Source: Verrucomicrobiota bacterium (GTDB lineage: Bacteria > Verrucomicrobiota > Verrucomicrobiia > Verrucomicrobiales > Verrucomicrobiaceae). From it: a DNA stretch of 8,612 nt. Of the stretch, positions 6,738-8,612 are shown piece after piece. The stretch spans positions 1-8,612 of the forward strand of contig JAEYUU010000136.1 of assembly GCA_023429545.1 (NCBI GenBank), in the 5' to 3' direction. The notes below the pieces were generated by a model. That model saw only the letters and a program-made list of their open reading frames with translations. It did not search any database and was not told where the DNA came from. Position 1 is the stretch's first letter, and every line of letters starts with the position of its first letter. The position numbers were made by a program, and so were the translations under genes.

Positions 6738-8177
6738 TTACGCGATCATTCCACGCATCACATGCCCATGCACATCGGTGAGGCGGAGATCACGGCCGCT
6801 GTAGCGGTAGGTGAGCGCCTCGTGATCGATGCCCATGAGGTACAGCACCGTGGCCCAGAGGTCGTACACGCTGCTCACATCCTCGACCGCGTTGTAGCCG
6901 AAGTCATCCGTGGCGCCGTGCACATGCCCGCCCTTCACCCCGCCGCCAGCCATCCAGATGGAGAAGCCATACGGATTGTGATCGCGGCCATTCGCGCCCT
7001 GGGCAAAGGGCGTGCGGCCAAACTCACCCGCCCAGATCACCAGCGTGCTGTCCAGCAGGCCGCGTGAACGCAGATCCTTGATGAGTGCAGCGATGGGCTG
7101 ATCCACCTGATATCCCATCTTGCCGTGGCCTTTCACGAGATCGCCATGGTGATCCCACGGATTCGCTCCATTGCCGCCGCCGAGGTTGTACGCGAGGCAG
7201 CTCAGCTCGATGAACCGCACTCCGCGCTCCACCAACCGGCGGGCCAGCAGGCACTGGCGTGCATAGGCCGCAGTCTTCGGGTCGGCATCATCCATGCCGT
7301 ACATCTTCTTGGTGATCTCGGTCTCGCCGGAGATGTCGCACAGCTCGGGCACAGCCGACTGCATGCGCCACGCCATCTCGTAGTTCTTGATGGCCGCCTC
7401 CACGTGCATGTTGTTGTCCACGGTGCGGGCGAAGTTCTTGTCCATCGCGCCGATGAAGTCGAGGCGCTTGCGCTGCATGGCGGCGGGCTCACGCGGCTGG
7501 ATGTTGTCCAGCGGCTCGCCTTCATCCGCACGCACCACGGAGGCCTGATGGATGGCAGGAAGGAAGCCATTGCTAAAAAGGCCCACGCCACCATGCGGAG
7601 CCACCGCGCCACCGCTTTGCAACACCACATAACCCGGCAGATCACTCGAGTCCGAGCCGAGGCCATAGCTCGTCCATGCGCCCGCGCTGGGATATCCCAG
7701 GAAGGGGAAGCCCGTGTGCATGAAAAAATTCCCCTGCGCGTGCTCGCTGAACTTTGCCGTCATGGAGCGCACCACACACAGCTCATCCGCCACGGAGCCC
7801 ATGTGTGGGAAGAGGTCGCTCACCGGCAGACCGCTCTGGCCATACTGCTTGAAGCCCCAGTGCGCGGGCTGCACCGTGCCGTTGTTGTTGAACTGCGTGC
7901 GCTTCACCTCGCCCGGCATCGGCTGACCCGCGTACTTCGCGAGCAGCGGCTTCGGGTCAAAGGAGTCCACATGCGAGACGCCGCCCGACATGTAGCAGAA
8001 GATCACACTGCGGGCCTTGGGAGCAAACTTCTTCGCACGATGCGCCAGTGCTGCCGGTGACACGTCGCTTGCGGCAGCCTTCGCCCGCTGCTCACTCATG
8101 AGTCCAGCCAGCGCAGCCATGCCGAATCCGGTGGAGCTACGCTGGAGCATCTGGCGGCGGGTGCAGGGGATATTCAT
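6738..8177 (-). CDS. Tat-exported DUF1501 protein
   Basis: The 479-residue product is a typical full-length DUF1501 protein, a family with an alkaline-phosphatase/sulfatase-like fold and no established reaction. It begins with a twin-arginine signal, [19 protein letters not shown] (5-23). Family landmarks are [16 protein letters not shown] (62-77), the [11 protein letters not shown] region (146-156), WDHHGD (341-346), [11 protein letters not shown] (381-391), [20 protein letters not shown] (397-416) and [12 protein letters not shown] (460-471). In planctomycetes and verrucomicrobia these genes often lie next to DUF1549/DUF1553 c-type cytochrome genes. No such partner is visible here, only a small membrane protein gene 20 bp upstream, so the two are probably co-transcribed. 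The start at 8177 was chosen for the Tat signal; the frame stays open further upstream, but that part is antisense or out of frame to the membrane protein gene. No clear Shine-Dalgarno precedes the start. It acts outside the cytoplasm. Confidence 0.92.
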   Translation of the reverse strand: MNIPCTRRQMLQRSSTGFGMAALAGLMSEQRAKAAASDVSPAALAHRAKKFAPKARSVIFCYMSGGVSHVDSFDPKPLLAKYAGQPMPGEVKRTQFNNNGTVQPAHWGFKQYGQSGLPVSDLFPHMGSVADELCVVRSMTAKFSEHAQGNFFMHTGFPFLGYPSAGAWTSYGLGSDSSDLPGYVVLQSGGAVAPHGGVGLFSNGFLPAIHQASVVRADEGEPLDNIQPREPAAMQRKRLDFIGAMDKNFARTVDNNMHVEAAIKNYEMAWRMQSAVPELCDISGETEITKKMYGMDDADPKTAAYARQCLLARRLVERGVRFIELSCLAYNLGGGNGANPWDHHGDLVKGHGKMGYQVDQPIAALIKDLRSRGLLDSTLVIWAGEFGRTPFAQGANGRDHNPYGFSIWMAGGGVKGGHVHGATDDFGYNAVEDVSSVYDLWATVLYLMGIDHEALTYRYSGRDLRLTDVHGHVMRGMIA

Positions 8178-8197
8178 ATCGCAAATGAGAGATGGAA

Positions 8198-8578
8198 CTA
8201 TTTGGCCCCAGAGGTGAGGACCAGCACAACGATGGTGATCAGTTCGACAGCAATCAGCGCGTTCACCATCAATGACGCGCGTTTGACCCGCTTGAATTGC
8301 CGGTAAGCCTGCAAGGCTTCCTGGTTGGATCCAATCCAATCCGGCAAGCGGGACCACCAGTTTGAGTACACCGAGCTTCTCGCCATTCCAGCCCGCCCTA
8401 TCTTCACGCCTTGAGGCACCCAAAAGAACCCAACGGGACTCCCGCTCTTTTCCCACTCGGCACGATGCTGTTGAAAATAGATCCGCAACAAACGGTCAAA
8501 GAGCACAAATCCCAGCACACCCAAGCCCATGGCAAGGAGTGTGGTGCAGACAACCATGGAGAACACAATCTTCAACAT
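8198..8578 (-). CDS. Small two-helix membrane protein, unknown function
   Basis: I do not recognise a family for this 126-residue protein. Two hydrophobic segments are clear: residues about 4-27 (ending GVLGFVLF) and about 103-121 ([19 protein letters not shown]). The central part is polar and Trp/Arg-rich (about 37-100), with a [11 protein letters not shown] stretch at 74-84. It looks like an integral inner-membrane protein with a loop of about 75 residues between the helices. The first helix might instead be an uncleaved signal anchor. The start is well supported by an almost perfect Shine-Dalgarno. It lies 20 bp upstream of the DUF1501 gene on the same strand, suggesting one transcript. 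Hydropathy, the strong ribosome-binding site and an uninterrupted frame make it a real gene; function is unknown. Confidence 0.75.
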   Translation of the reverse strand: MLKIVFSMVVCTTLLAMGLGVLGFVLFDRLLRIYFQQHRAEWEKSGSPVGFFWVPQGVKIGRAGMARSSVYSNWWSRLPDWIGSNQEALQAYRQFKRVKRASLMVNALIAVELITIVVLVLTSGAK

Positions 8579-8581
8579 GGT

Positions 8582-8590
8582 TCACCTCCT
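8582..8590 (-). promoter_or_regulatory. Strong Shine-Dalgarno of the small membrane protein gene
   Basis: On the minus strand the sequence reads AGGAGGTGA, then ACC and the ATG at 8578. This is a near-perfect anti-16S match at suitable spacing and fixes the start. It is the only strong ribosome-binding site in the window, as the other genes lack a clear one. Confidence 0.8.
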
Positions 8591-8602
8591 GAACAGGTCC
8601 GC

Positions 8603-8608
8603 AGTATA
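8603..8608 (-). promoter_or_regulatory. Possible -10 box for the membrane protein/DUF1501 unit
   Basis: The minus strand reads TATACT here, 24 bp upstream of the ATG. A transcript would start around 8596 and keep only a short leader containing the Shine-Dalgarno. The -35 region would lie beyond the window edge, so the promoter cannot be confirmed. Confidence 0.35.
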
Positions 8609-8612
8609 AGGC

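Noticed and set aside
7125..8060. Plus-strand open frame of 311 codons opposite the DUF1501 gene
   Set aside because: It has His/Arg/Ala-rich shadow composition without motifs, while the opposite strand encodes a clear DUF1501 protein.

Overview
The window looks like chromosomal DNA from a high-GC member of the Planctomycetota-Verrucomicrobiota group, most likely Verrucomicrobiota. The evidence is the gene content: a DUF1501 protein, a PQQ-type propeller opening with the DWPQ...GP.RDG motif, a Tat-exported sugar-isomerase-like TIM barrel, a ceramidase-N-domain protein and a sulfatase remnant. All of these families are abundant in that group. Most genes lack a clear Shine-Dalgarno sequence. 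This assignment is an inference; no rRNA or other phylogenetic marker is present.

Layout. Positions 1-1056 (+) hold the C-terminal part of a ceramidase-like protein that starts before the window. It converges on an exported alpha/beta hydrolase (2027-1158, -). A 108-bp divergent gap separates that hydrolase from a Tat-exported TIM-barrel protein (2136-3047, +). Positions 3048-3256 are non-coding and resemble a dispersed repeat. Next comes a badly decayed sulfatase gene (3257-3468), then about 340 bp of non-coding DNA with a perfect 19-bp tandem duplication (3660-3697). A 482-residue cytoplasmic-type protein (3812-5260, +) follows and ends at a strong intrinsic terminator. It is followed by a secreted PQQ-like beta-propeller (5425-6693, +). 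This converges on a two-gene minus-strand unit: a small membrane protein (8578-8198) and a Tat-exported DUF1501 protein (8177-6738).

How the genes fit together. Five of the seven intact or partial genes other than the 482-residue protein encode or probably encode envelope or exported proteins (hydrolase, TIM barrel, propeller, DUF1501, membrane protein). With the ceramidase-like protein and sulfatase remnant, they fit an accessory catabolic region for lipids or glycans. No single pathway can be read from them.

The outlier is the 482-residue protein. Its residues about 65-250 carry, in the right order and spacing, three motifs resembling the eukaryotic RasGAP domain: FLR (arginine-finger position), MLKNTAPMI (cf. 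FLRLICPAI) and KVMQTYAN (cf. KSVQNLAN). A long predicted coiled coil follows. It lies next to a gene graveyard and a tandem operator-like repeat, and is the best candidate here for an undescribed system.
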